From: JAZRZI01 sp045601325
Lineage (GTDB): Bacteria; Bacillota_I; Bacilli_A; RFN20; CAG-826
Length of the DNA stretch: 19,141 nt
Assembly: GCA_045601325.1 (NCBI GenBank)
Contig: JAZRZI010000041.1
Coordinates: forward strand, 1-19,141
Reading direction: 5' to 3'
Shown here piece after piece: positions 6,069 to 13,216 of the stretch (positions are counted from its first letter, which is position 1; each line of letters begins with the position of its first letter). The notes beneath the pieces were generated by a model. The model did not search any database, was not told the DNA's origin, and saw only the letters and a program-made list of their open reading frames with translations. The translations under genes were made by a program, and so were the position numbers.

Positions 6069-7271
6069 TTATTTTACATAGAAATTTAGACTATTATTGA
6101 CCTTAAATGTTGACCTATATCTAGGGATATAAATCACCACTTCATTTTGATCGACAATAACAGGCCATCTCTTTCTCAATGATAGAGGCATTTTCCAGTC
6201 TATCATGAGTCTTCTTGCTTTTACTATGTAGCCTTTAATAACGTAGTCATCATCAGGTTTTATGTTCCTGATAGTAATAGGATAAGAATCCTGACAAATA
6301 TTTAAATTTGATGTATCGCTATTAAGGTTGATATAGAAATATTTACCATCAATTTCACAAGGTCCCTTAATTATTACGTTATAAGAAACATCGTCATTTT
6401 TTCCAAAATTTAATGAATTATATTCTTTTTTAAACGAATAACCGTATCTGAAAGGAATGATTACATTAGGTTTTTCTGAAGATAACGCTCTTTTGATTTC
6501 TAAGCACATTCTTAAGGATACAGATATGTTAGGTAACTTTTCTTTCACCAATCGATTAATCGCAAAAGCAAGTTCTTTATTTGATAGAGAATTCAAAGTG
6601 TTGATGTCGTTTAAATTAAGTTTATCAAGTTTAGTGTTCATCACATCCAAGTGATAGTTTTCTTTTTCAATTTCAATAAGCATTTTTCTTCTTTCATCAT
6701 CATCCATTTTACTAACGATATTGTGTCTAATTTTATTTCTTTCATATTGATCGGTTAAGTTACTTGAATCAATGCAATAAGGAACATTATTTAAATTACA
6801 ATACACTTGAAGTAATTGCTTAGTTAACGTAAGGATTGGACGAACAATAGTCATGCCATTCCAACTAGAAACTTTGCTCAAACCAAAGTGTTTTACAAGG
6901 TTTTTACGCTTTTTTTGCAATAAATATGTCTCTAACAAATCATCTTCATTATGTGCGACAAGCACTGCATCAAAGTTATATGTATCTGATAAAGATTTAA
7001 AGAAATCGTATCTTATTTTGCGGCAAGCATCTTCGACATTTCCTTTATTTTCCCAATCAGTCCAATTCAAGTAATAAAGTTGAATGCCTCTGCACATACA
7101 ATACTCTTGAAGACATTCAGTTTCACTTCTAGACTCAAGACGTAAATTATAGTTAACGTGGGCTACTGAAAAGTTATATCCTTCTTTTTCAAGCATATCG
7201 AAAAGCGCCATAGAATCTGGCCCATATGAACACGCTAATAAATATGTTTTGTTTTTATCTAAATTAAGCAT
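6069..7271 (-). CDS. tilS: tRNA(Ile)-lysidine synthase
   Basis: ATP-dependent enzyme that converts C34 of the AUA-reading tRNA-Ile to lysidine, so the codon is read as isoleucine. I place the start at ATG 7271, giving 400 residues. This ATG overlaps the rqcP stop by 8 bases and puts the P-loop at the usual distance; a longer frame to 7334 adds 21 residues inside rqcP. The PP-loop is SYGPDS (15-20), against the family SGGxDS. VAHNEDDLLETYLL near 105-120 matches the HxxDDxxET motif, and NKIRHNIV matches the conserved NxIRH segment. The C-terminal third ends in a basic lysidine-synthase-like domain with LRKRWPVIV. The Gly-to-Tyr change in the P-loop is unusual. Neighbours rqcP and ftsH fit. Confidence 0.93.
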   Translation of the reverse strand: MLNLDKNKTYLLACSYGPDSMALFDMLEKEGYNFSVAHVNYNLRLESRSETECLQEYCMCRGIQLYYLNWTDWENKGNVEDACRKIRYDFFKSLSDTYNFDAVLVAHNEDDLLETYLLQKKRKNLVKHFGLSKVSSWNGMTIVRPILTLTKQLLQVYCNLNNVPYCIDSSNLTDQYERNKIRHNIVSKMDDDERRKMLIEIEKENYHLDVMNTKLDKLNLNDINTLNSLSNKELAFAINRLVKEKLPNISVSLRMCLEIKRALSSEKPNVIIPFRYGYSFKKEYNSLNFGKNDDVSYNVIIKGPCEIDGKYFYINLNSDTSNLNICQDSYPITIRNIKPDDDYVIKGYIVKARRLMIDWKMPLSLRKRWPVIVDQNEVVIYIPRYRSTFKVNNSLNFYVK

Positions 7272-7518
7272 CTTTAACTTTCTCGCTACTAATTTGAGTG
7301 AATGTAGGGAATTCTTTTTTGTATTTGGTTTCAAAAGTTATCTCCACTTCGATTTTCTTTTGGCCCAATATTAAAGTCAGGTGATCGCCATTTTTAACTT
7401 CACTAGATGGTTTTGATGATTTTTTATTTATGAAAATTTTCCCATTATCCGCTAGTGCTTTAGCGACTGTTCTTCTTTTAATTAAACCTGATTGTTTTAA
7501 AACTAAATCTAATCTCAT
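7264..7518 (-). CDS. rqcP: RqcP (YabO/Hsp15-like) S4-domain ribosome quality-control protein
   Basis: An 84-residue protein that is almost entirely an S4 RNA-binding domain: MRLDLVLKQSGLIKRRTVAKAL, then NGKIFINKKSSKPSSEVKNGD. It closely resembles B. subtilis YabO/RqcP in length, motif order and location next to mfd and tilS. RqcP binds the P-site tRNA on obstructed 50S subunits and works with RqcH to add C-terminal alanine tails to stalled chains; rqcH is not in this window. The start overlaps the mfd stop by four bases (ATGA) and its end overlaps tilS, so mfd-rqcP-tilS are translationally coupled. Assignment to RqcP rather than a general Hsp15 rests on synteny and similarity recalled from memory. 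Confidence 0.88.
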   Translation of the reverse strand: MRLDLVLKQSGLIKRRTVAKALADNGKIFINKKSSKPSSEVKNGDHLTLILGQKKIEVEITFETKYKKEFPTFTQISSEKVKDA

Positions 7519-10500
7519 TTAATTTCCTCTGCTTTAAATCTGTCTTGAATATTAATCAAAGCTTTTAATAAACTCTCTAAATCAGTTAACCATGATTTTG
7601 ATTTAGTCATCACTACTTTAAATTGTTTATTAATGTAACTTATTTTAACAAATGATAGGAAAGGTATAAGGGCCTCAAATAATAAGTTACCTATACCTCT
7701 TATATTAATATAATGTTCGCCAAGTTGTAACTCAACAGTAGATTTCCCATCCACTAGATTATCAATATGGCCACTCTTCACCATTATGTCTATATTTCTT
7801 TTGATAAATAATAGGTCCACTTCTTTAGGCAACTTACCAAATATATCTCTTGTTCTAACTTTAATCTTTGCTAGTGTTTCAACATCGATTGCAGATAGTA
7901 TTTCTTGATATAGTTCAATCTTATCGCTACTTGAAGCAAAAGAATCAGGAATGAAGGCATCGATCTCTAAAGAATGGTTAGCTTCAATAGGTTCTTCTTT
8001 ACGACCTGTAAGCTTTTCATGAACAGCTTCGTTTAAAAGTTTTATATACATGTCTAAGCCAATACTATCGATAAAACCCGCCTGTTCTGGTCCAAGAATA
8101 TCTCCCGCGCCACGAATCATTAAGTCACGTTTTGCAATCTTATAGCCGCTACCAAGCTCAGTAAATTCTTGCAAAGCTTGCAATCTTTTTTGTGCTTTAT
8201 CGTTTAGTTTTTTGTGCTCGTTATACATTAAATATGCATATGCAATCCTATTAGATCTACCAACACGTCCTTTGATTTGATAAAGCTGAGATAAACCATA
8301 TCTAGTAGAGTCCTCAACAATAATCATATTTGCGTTAGGTACATCAATACCATTTTCAACAATAGATGTACAAACTAATACTTTAATATCACCACTATAG
8401 AATTTAAGCATTACATCCTCGATGTCATCTCTATCCATTTGGCCATGAGCAACACCTATTTCCACACCTGGAAGCATCTTTTGTAAAGTTGCAGCTCTAT
8501 TGTATAGAGTGGCTACTTCGTTATGTAAAAAGAATACTTGACCATTTCTTCCTAATTCTCTTTCAATCAATTCTTTAACTATGCTTAAGTTAAAAGGCGT
8601 AACATAAGTTTGAATAGGCATTCTATCTTGTGGAGGTGTATCAATTTTTGATAACGCTCTTACACCTAATAATGAAATTTGTAATGTTCTTGGAATTGGG
8701 GTAGCGGATAAAGTTAAAACATCAACATTAGATTTTAATTCTTTAATTCTTTCCTTTTGTTCAACGCCAAAGCGTTGTTCTTCATCCACAATTAAAAGTC
8801 CTAAGTCATTGAATTGAATTTCTTTTGATAATAATCTATGTGTGCCAATAACAAGATGTATTTTTCCTTCTTGGATTTCTTTTATGTATTCTTTTTGTTT
8901 ACTCAAAGGAACAAGTCTTGAGAATATAGCAATCTTTATTTCAAACTTGCTAAAACGTTCTAAAGCAAGTTCATAATGTTGTCTTGCAAGAAGCGTGGTT
9001 GGGCATAAAATCGCGACCTGCTTTCCGGAATCAATTGCCTTGAATGCGGCTTCGAAAGCTACCTCTGTTTTTCCAAACCCAACATCACCACATAATAAGC
9101 GATCCATAGGGGTGTCTTTTTCCATATCTTCTTTAATTTCTTTTATGGCTTTTGCTTGATCTTTTGTAAGTTCATATGGGAAAGAATCTTCAAACTCTTT
9201 TTGGAATTCATCATCTTTTTGGAAAGCAAAACCTTTGACTTTGTTTCTTTCCAAATATAAATGCATCAAACGTTCTGCTAAATCGTTTACTCTTTCTTTG
9301 ATTCTTTTTTTGGTGTTTTCCCAATCTTTACTATGTAAATGTGATAATCTAGGCGACGCTCCTTCTCTACCTTGGAACTTTCTTACAAGTTGAAATTGGC
9401 TTAAAGGAACATAAAGCATCTCGCCGGCTGCAAAAGCAATTTTTAAGTAATCGCGATGAACACCATCAACTTCCATAGTTTGCAATTCAACAAACTGACC
9501 AATACCTTGATATTCATGGACAACATAATCGCCTGGTTCAAGGTCTTCAAAAGACTTCAAAATGGTTGCTTCTTTGAATCTATTATCGAATCGTGCTACT
9601 CTAACTTTTTCATTAAATAATTCCTGGCTTGTTAAATACACAATTTTTTCATTTGGAAGAACAAATCCAGTCGGAATTTTTGAAATAGTAAATCCGATAT
9701 TAGATTTCTTAGGCAAATTAAAGTCATTTACCATTTCATATAGAATATTAGAAGCAATTAAAGCTTCTTGAATTGTATTGATGTGATTATTGTTGTTCAT
9801 CGATAATACAATTTTGTAATTATCATTTATATAATTATGAATAATTGAAATTGCATCGTTATCTTTAGAAGCTTGGAAAGGAACGGCCTTTATATCGAAG
9901 CAAATATCAGATTCATTTGTGATTAAAGATTTTGTGACAATTGTGTTAGATAGATTAAAAGAAGTAAGCCTAAATAGGTCTTGATACATCTGTAAATGAG
10001 AAATAATTCTATTAGATTCTTGTAGCTCAATTAAATAGGAATTAGACTCTTCTAACATCATGCTATTTGAACTCTTAATACCAATTTCATCGACAAAGAT
10101 TTTTGTATAACTTTTCGTATAGTCAAATATAGAAAAATGATTGTCGGTCAACAAAGAATAGTATTTATAAATTCGTTGATCGATTTGACCTTCCATTATA
10201 TGAGTGATATCTTCATCAGTTGCGTTTCTTAACTCTTGGAAATCACCTAAGTTCAATAATTCCTTATCTTTATCTAATATCTTGAAAATCCTTTCTGGTG
10301 CATCTAATAGTTCCTTATCATTAAGTAAAACATCAGTTGCAGGAAGAATAGTTATGCGTTCAGTTTTCGAAGTAGAAGTTTGAGTAGCAATATCAAAGAA
10401 TCTAATAGACTCAATTTCATCATCAAAAAATTCAATACGAACAGGTTTATCATTGTTTACAGAACAAATATCAAGAATTTCTCCCCTTACTGCAAACTGT

Positions 10501-10994
10501 AAAGATTGATCGATTTTTCCAACCAAAGAATAGCCTGATTTAACAAGCTTGTCTTTTATATCTTTAATGTTATAATGGCCACCTACTTCAAACTCCATTG
10601 TTTTGTCAGAGAAAGTAATAGGATTAGGTAGGTATCTTGTTGCCGCTGCAACATTAGCGATAATTATTTTTCCTCTACCTCTTAAAATTTCATTTAGAAC
10701 ATATAATCTATGCGCAACCATTTCTTTTGATTGAGCAATAGCTTCCGCTCTTATCAATTCATCACTTGGGAATAGTAAAATATCTTCTTTATCTAAAAAA
10801 CTAGATAGTAATGAATAGATTTTTTGAGCTTTATATAAATTGGAGGTAATTATTAAGTATTGACCTTGATTTTGTTTATATGCAGTAGCTAATAAAGTTG
10901 CAATTCCAATGGAATCATCCACGACAAAATTCCCCTTTTTTCTCAAGAAAGGGGGTAATGCAGGATTGTTTTTTAATAAATCAAATAGGTTCAA
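7515..10994 (-). CDS. mfd: Transcription-repair coupling factor
   Basis: A DNA translocase that removes stalled RNA polymerase and recruits UvrA. I choose the TTG at 10994, because AAGGAGG lies six bases upstream; the ATG at 11039 has no ribosome site and falls in a hairpin loop. The protein is then 1159 residues, normal for Mfd. A UvrB-like module fills about residues 1-330. The RNAP-interacting domain begins near LEPGDYVVHEYQGIGQF (485-501). The SF2 motor has Walker A GDVGFGKT (636-643), the DEEQ box (737-740), TLSATPIPRTL and QIKGRVGRS. The TRG motif is RDLMIRGAGDILG (956-968), and the regulatory D7 domain follows. It ends in TGA, the only TGA stop in the window. Confidence 0.97.
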   Translation of the reverse strand: MNLFDLLKNNPALPPFLRKKGNFVVDDSIGIATLLATAYKQNQGQYLIITSNLYKAQKIYSLLSSFLDKEDILLFPSDELIRAEAIAQSKEMVAHRLYVLNEILRGRGKIIIANVAAATRYLPNPITFSDKTMEFEVGGHYNIKDIKDKLVKSGYSLVGKIDQSLQFAVRGEILDICSVNNDKPVRIEFFDDEIESIRFFDIATQTSTSKTERITILPATDVLLNDKELLDAPERIFKILDKDKELLNLGDFQELRNATDEDITHIMEGQIDQRIYKYYSLLTDNHFSIFDYTKSYTKIFVDEIGIKSSNSMMLEESNSYLIELQESNRIISHLQMYQDLFRLTSFNLSNTIVTKSLITNESDICFDIKAVPFQASKDNDAISIIHNYINDNYKIVLSMNNNNHINTIQEALIASNILYEMVNDFNLPKKSNIGFTISKIPTGFVLPNEKIVYLTSQELFNEKVRVARFDNRFKEATILKSFEDLEPGDYVVHEYQGIGQFVELQTMEVDGVHRDYLKIAFAAGEMLYVPLSQFQLVRKFQGREGASPRLSHLHSKDWENTKKRIKERVNDLAERLMHLYLERNKVKGFAFQKDDEFQKEFEDSFPYELTKDQAKAIKEIKEDMEKDTPMDRLLCGDVGFGKTEVAFEAAFKAIDSGKQVAILCPTTLLARQHYELALERFSKFEIKIAIFSRLVPLSKQKEYIKEIQEGKIHLVIGTHRLLSKEIQFNDLGLLIVDEEQRFGVEQKERIKELKSNVDVLTLSATPIPRTLQISLLGVRALSKIDTPPQDRMPIQTYVTPFNLSIVKELIERELGRNGQVFFLHNEVATLYNRAATLQKMLPGVEIGVAHGQMDRDDIEDVMLKFYSGDIKVLVCTSIVENGIDVPNANMIIVEDSTRYGLSQLYQIKGRVGRSNRIAYAYLMYNEHKKLNDKAQKRLQALQEFTELGSGYKIAKRDLMIRGAGDILGPEQAGFIDSIGLDMYIKLLNEAVHEKLTGRKEEPIEANHSLEIDAFIPDSFASSSDKIELYQEILSAIDVETLAKIKVRTRDIFGKLPKEVDLLFIKRNIDIMVKSGHIDNLVDGKSTVELQLGEHYINIRGIGNLLFEALIPFLSFVKISYINKQFKVVMTKSKSWLTDLESLLKALINIQDRFKAEEIK

Positions 10995-11059
10995 CTTAAT
11001 CCTCCTTATATAAGAAAAATCAGTTGCCTGATGCTCCATTAGGAGCGGTATATATTATA
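10995..11059 (-). promoter_or_regulatory. mfd promoter (weak) and twin-hairpin leader
   Basis: A TATAAT (11059-11054) with no good -35 predicts a start near 11047. The leader opens with two abutting perfect hairpins: GCTCC-TAAT-GGAGC (11046-11033) and ATCAG-GCAA-CTGAT (11032-11019), the second followed by TTTTT. Then come AAGGAGG and the TTG start. The hairpins are clear; the promoter call is tentative. Confidence 0.45.
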
Positions 11060-11077
11060 TATTTATTTAAAGAAAAG

Positions 11078-11112
11078 AAAAAGCGATGTATTAATTGAAC
11101 TTGGACATCGCT
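11078..11112 (-). terminator. Terminator of pth, overlapping its 3' end
   Basis: AGCGATGT (11112-11105, inside the coding end of pth) pairs perfectly with ACATCGCT (11089-11082), and the stem runs into five T residues. The 15-nt loop contains the pth stop codon TAA (11093-11091). Confidence 0.65.
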
Positions 11113-11642
11113 CTTTCAAAATTAGTTTTTAATGTTTCTTTAATTGCTTCAACCGCTCTAACGATTGCCTCATCAATAAGTGGTTTTTCATCTTTTGTTG
11201 GTTTTCCTAGAACATAATCAACCGTGTCATAAGTAGGTTCACCAATACCAACTCTTATTCGTTTAAATTCTTGAGTTCCAAGATTATCGATTATGTTTTG
11301 TAAACCCTTCTGACCACCAGAAGAACCGCTAAATCTCAAGCGAATTGTTCCTGGAGCTAATGCCATATCATCGGAAATAACAATTAAATCACTAATATCT
11401 ATTTTAAAGAAATTAACGACTTCTCTTACAGCGGTGCCACTTAAATTCATAAATGTTGTTGGTTTAAATAACATAACATCTTGATCAAATATTTTGCCTC
11501 TACCAAGCATTCCATGGAAAACTTCCTTATCGACATCGATTTGAGCGAGTTCACTTAAAAGATCTATAGTCATAAAGCCCATATTATGGCGGGTGCCTTC
11601 ATATTTTTTACCAGGATTTCCTAAACCAACGATTAATTTCAT
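11091..11642 (-). CDS. pth: Peptidyl-tRNA hydrolase
   Basis: A 183-residue enzyme that releases peptides from prematurely dropped peptidyl-tRNA. It begins MKLIVGLGNPGKKYEGTRHNMGF, with the catalytic His19 and Asn9. KPTTFMNLSG (60-69) and the Asp91/92 region DDMALAPG complete the active site. The later loop reads SSGGQKGLQN (107-116), where the well-studied E. coli enzyme has GGHNG, so the Asn114 equivalent is Lys. Length is standard. It is the first gene of the leftward block, followed by mfd, the same order as spoVC-mfd in B. subtilis but without fin. No ribosome site precedes the ATG; a TATAAT lies ten bases upstream, so the mRNA should have almost no leader. Confidence 0.96.
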   Translation of the reverse strand: MKLIVGLGNPGKKYEGTRHNMGFMTIDLLSELAQIDVDKEVFHGMLGRGKIFDQDVMLFKPTTFMNLSGTAVREVVNFFKIDISDLIVISDDMALAPGTIRLRFSGSSGGQKGLQNIIDNLGTQEFKRIRVGIGEPTYDTVDYVLGKPTKDEKPLIDEAIVRAVEAIKETLKTNFERAMSKFN

Positions 11643-11689
11643 AACAAAAAGTATTATACACTTTTTTAAAATGTTGTTATACTCATTGC
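11643..11689. promoter_or_regulatory. Divergent promoters for pth and popT
   Basis: Leftward: TATAAT at 11658-11653, with ATAACA (11680-11675) as a possible -35, 16 bp away. Rightward: an extended -10, TGTTATACT (11675-11683), with TATACA (11655-11660) 17 bp upstream. The -10 of each promoter overlaps the -35 of the other, so the two polymerases would compete. The rightward start is predicted exactly at the A of the popT ATG. Confidence 0.65.
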
Positions 11690-12664
11690 ATGAAATTCAA
11701 AGAATTCATGAGAAAGTTTTTAGCTGGAATCGCCATCGGCGTAGGTGCTGCTATACCTGGAGTTAGCGGAGCAGCTATCGCTGTTGTTTTTAAAGTGTAC
11801 GAAGCTATTATTTGGTCAATTAATAACATCTTTAAGAAATTCTTGAGAGCTATTGCTATATTAATTCCTGTTCTAATTGGAATTTGTGTTGCGGTTATTC
11901 CTTGCGTATATCTATTTGATAAAGCATTAGAGTCATTTGTATTTGGTGTTATTTGTATTTTTGCTGGATTTTTAATTGGCTCTTTTCCTGGAATCACTGA
12001 TGAAGTTAAAGGTGTTAAGCCAAACGGAAAACACAAATTTGCAATTGCGGTCGGTATGATATTTGTCATTGCACTAGGTGTATTAAGCGTTATCTTTGGT
12101 GATGCGATTGATTTAAATAGCCATTTTGATGAAATGCCTGTTTGGATGTATTTTGCGTTAATACCTGTTGGCCTATTAGCAGCGGTAGCCTTAACAGTCC
12201 CGGGTTTATCAGGTTCTCTTATTATGTTGGTAATAGGTTTCTATAAACCATTATTAAGTCATACAGTTGATTGGGTCAAAGAATGTTTAGTTAATGGAAA
12301 CTGGAACAATTTCCCAAAACTAATAGGTATGTTAGGCACTTTTGCAATAGGAGCTATATTGGGCGTTGCTTTAGTTAGTAAGTTAATGAAAATTCTATTA
12401 ACTAAGCACCATAATGGAACATATTTTACAATCATTGGCTTTATCATTGGTTCTGTACTTGTATTATTCTTTAACTACAACATTTATGCATACTATCAAG
12501 TTTGGTCCGGTGCAGAAATCGATGGCATTAAGCCATGGTTAAAACCATATATAGAGATACCAATTGGAATGGGTTTATTAATCCTATCTATAATAGGATC
12601 CTATTTATTAGTCACCAAAACAAGAAAACAAAAACAATTAAGTGAGGAAGAAGCGCTTCATTAG
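11690..12664 (+). CDS. popT: DUF368 family undecaprenyl-phosphate transporter (PopT-like)
   Basis: A 324-residue polytopic membrane protein with about eight hydrophobic segments and a short charged tail. It carries the duplicated motif of DUF368, IPGVSG at 22-27 and VPGLSG at 170-175, consistent with an internally repeated fold. DUF368 proteins were recently shown to return undecaprenyl phosphate from the outer to the inner leaflet of the membrane, recycling the lipid carrier of cell-wall synthesis. Here the function is by family. The first motif reads GAAIPGVSGAA, less canonical than the usual GAN/D-PGVSGGT. There is no ribosome site. The ATG lies six bases after a -10, suggesting a leaderless mRNA. 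It ends in TAG within its own terminator and is not clearly co-transcribed with the next gene. Confidence 0.88.
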   Translation: MKFKEFMRKFLAGIAIGVGAAIPGVSGAAIAVVFKVYEAIIWSINNIFKKFLRAIAILIPVLIGICVAVIPCVYLFDKALESFVFGVICIFAGFLIGSFPGITDEVKGVKPNGKHKFAIAVGMIFVIALGVLSVIFGDAIDLNSHFDEMPVWMYFALIPVGLLAAVALTVPGLSGSLIMLVIGFYKPLLSHTVDWVKECLVNGNWNNFPKLIGMLGTFAIGAILGVALVSKLMKILLTKHHNGTYFTIIGFIIGSVLVLFFNYNIYAYYQVWSGAEIDGIKPWLKPYIEIPIGMGLLILSIIGSYLLVTKTRKQKQLSEEEALH

Positions 12665-12676
12665 AAGTGCTTTTTT
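12651..12676 (+). terminator. Terminator of popT, enclosing its stop codon
   Basis: AAGCGCTTC (12651-12659) pairs with GAAGTGCTT (12664-12672) over nine positions, one of them G-U, around an ATTA tetraloop, and leads into a run of T (to 12676). The stop codon TAG spans the last two loop bases and the first base of the 3' arm. Confidence 0.8.
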
Positions 12677-12709
12677 AAACAAAAAATATAAAAATTATAT
12701 AAATAATGT

Positions 12710-12738
12710 TTGACAGTTCGTATGCGAACTATTACTAT
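12710..12738 (+). promoter_or_regulatory. Promoter with MarR-type operator
   Basis: A perfect -35 TTGACA (12710-12715), a 17-bp spacer and TACTAT (12733-12738). The spacer is filled by the inverted repeat AGTTCG-TATG-CGAACT (12715-12730), whose 6-bp arms match perfectly. A dyad of this size between -35 and -10, upstream of a MarR gene, is the usual arrangement for autorepression. Confidence 0.85.
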
Positions 12739-12771
12739 ATTTACTAATTGAAAAAGGGAGGTATTTATTTT

Positions 12772-13215
12772 ATGAATAAAACAAATGTTGAAGAAGATAT
12801 ACTCCTTTTGATCAAGACTTTAAACAAGTTATTAATGAATGACTTTGATAAAAGACTTAATGAGTATGAATTAACTTGCCAACAAGGAAGAATTATATTC
12901 TTCATTTATAGAAAAGCTAATTTAGGAAAAGAAGTAGTTCATCAAAATGACATCGAGAAAAAACTAGCGTTATCAAAATCCACAGTCAGTGGTTTAATGA
13001 AAAGGTTAGAAAAGAAAGGCCTAATTGAAAAGGAAGTCAACCCACCTTACTATTCCTGGAAGGCCACAGAAAAAGCCATGTCAATGGTCAATCATTTTCA
13101 TCAAAATAGAATGAAAACTATTGAGAAACTAACTACAGGATTCAACGAAGAAGAAAAAGAATCATTAGTCAAAAACATTAATAAACTTATCGATAATATG
13201 AAAAAGGAGGAATAA
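12772..13215 (+). CDS. MarR family transcriptional regulator
   Basis: A 147-residue dimeric winged-helix regulator. The start is ATG 12772, with AGGGAGG about ten bases upstream; a TTG at 12748 is in frame but lies before the ribosome site and is rejected. Helical dimerisation ends flank the DNA-binding domain. The recognition helix is SKSTVSGLMKRLEKKGLI (68-85), and the wing follows at VNPPYYSWKAT (89-99). The protein probably represses its own operon by binding the palindrome at 12715-12730 and is released by a ligand, perhaps a substrate of the two exporters encoded just downstream. Its end overlaps the AAGGAGG site of the next gene, and that ATG begins one base after the stop. The ligand cannot be deduced. 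Confidence 0.95.
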   Translation: MNKTNVEEDILLLIKTLNKLLMNDFDKRLNEYELTCQQGRIIFFIYRKANLGKEVVHQNDIEKKLALSKSTVSGLMKRLEKKGLIEKEVNPPYYSWKATEKAMSMVNHFHQNRMKTIEKLTTGFNEEEKESLVKNINKLIDNMKKEE

Positions 13216-13216
13216 T

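Noticed and set aside
7272..7334. Longer N-terminus of tilS
   Set aside because: It would overlap rqcP by 71 bases and put the P-loop unusually far from the start; ATG 7271 overlaps by 8 bases.
10995..11039. ATG at 11039 as the mfd start
   Set aside because: It has no ribosome site and lies in the loop of a perfect hairpin, while the TTG at 10994 has AAGGAGG at ideal distance and fits the family N-terminus.
11683..12069. 128-residue leftward open frame opposite popT
   Set aside because: It overlaps the conserved first half of PopT on the other strand, has no ribosome site, and its composition mirrors the membrane codons.
12748..12771. TTG at 12748 as the MarR start
   Set aside because: It precedes the AGGGAGG ribosome site, and the added residues KKGGIYF are simply the translated ribosome-site region.
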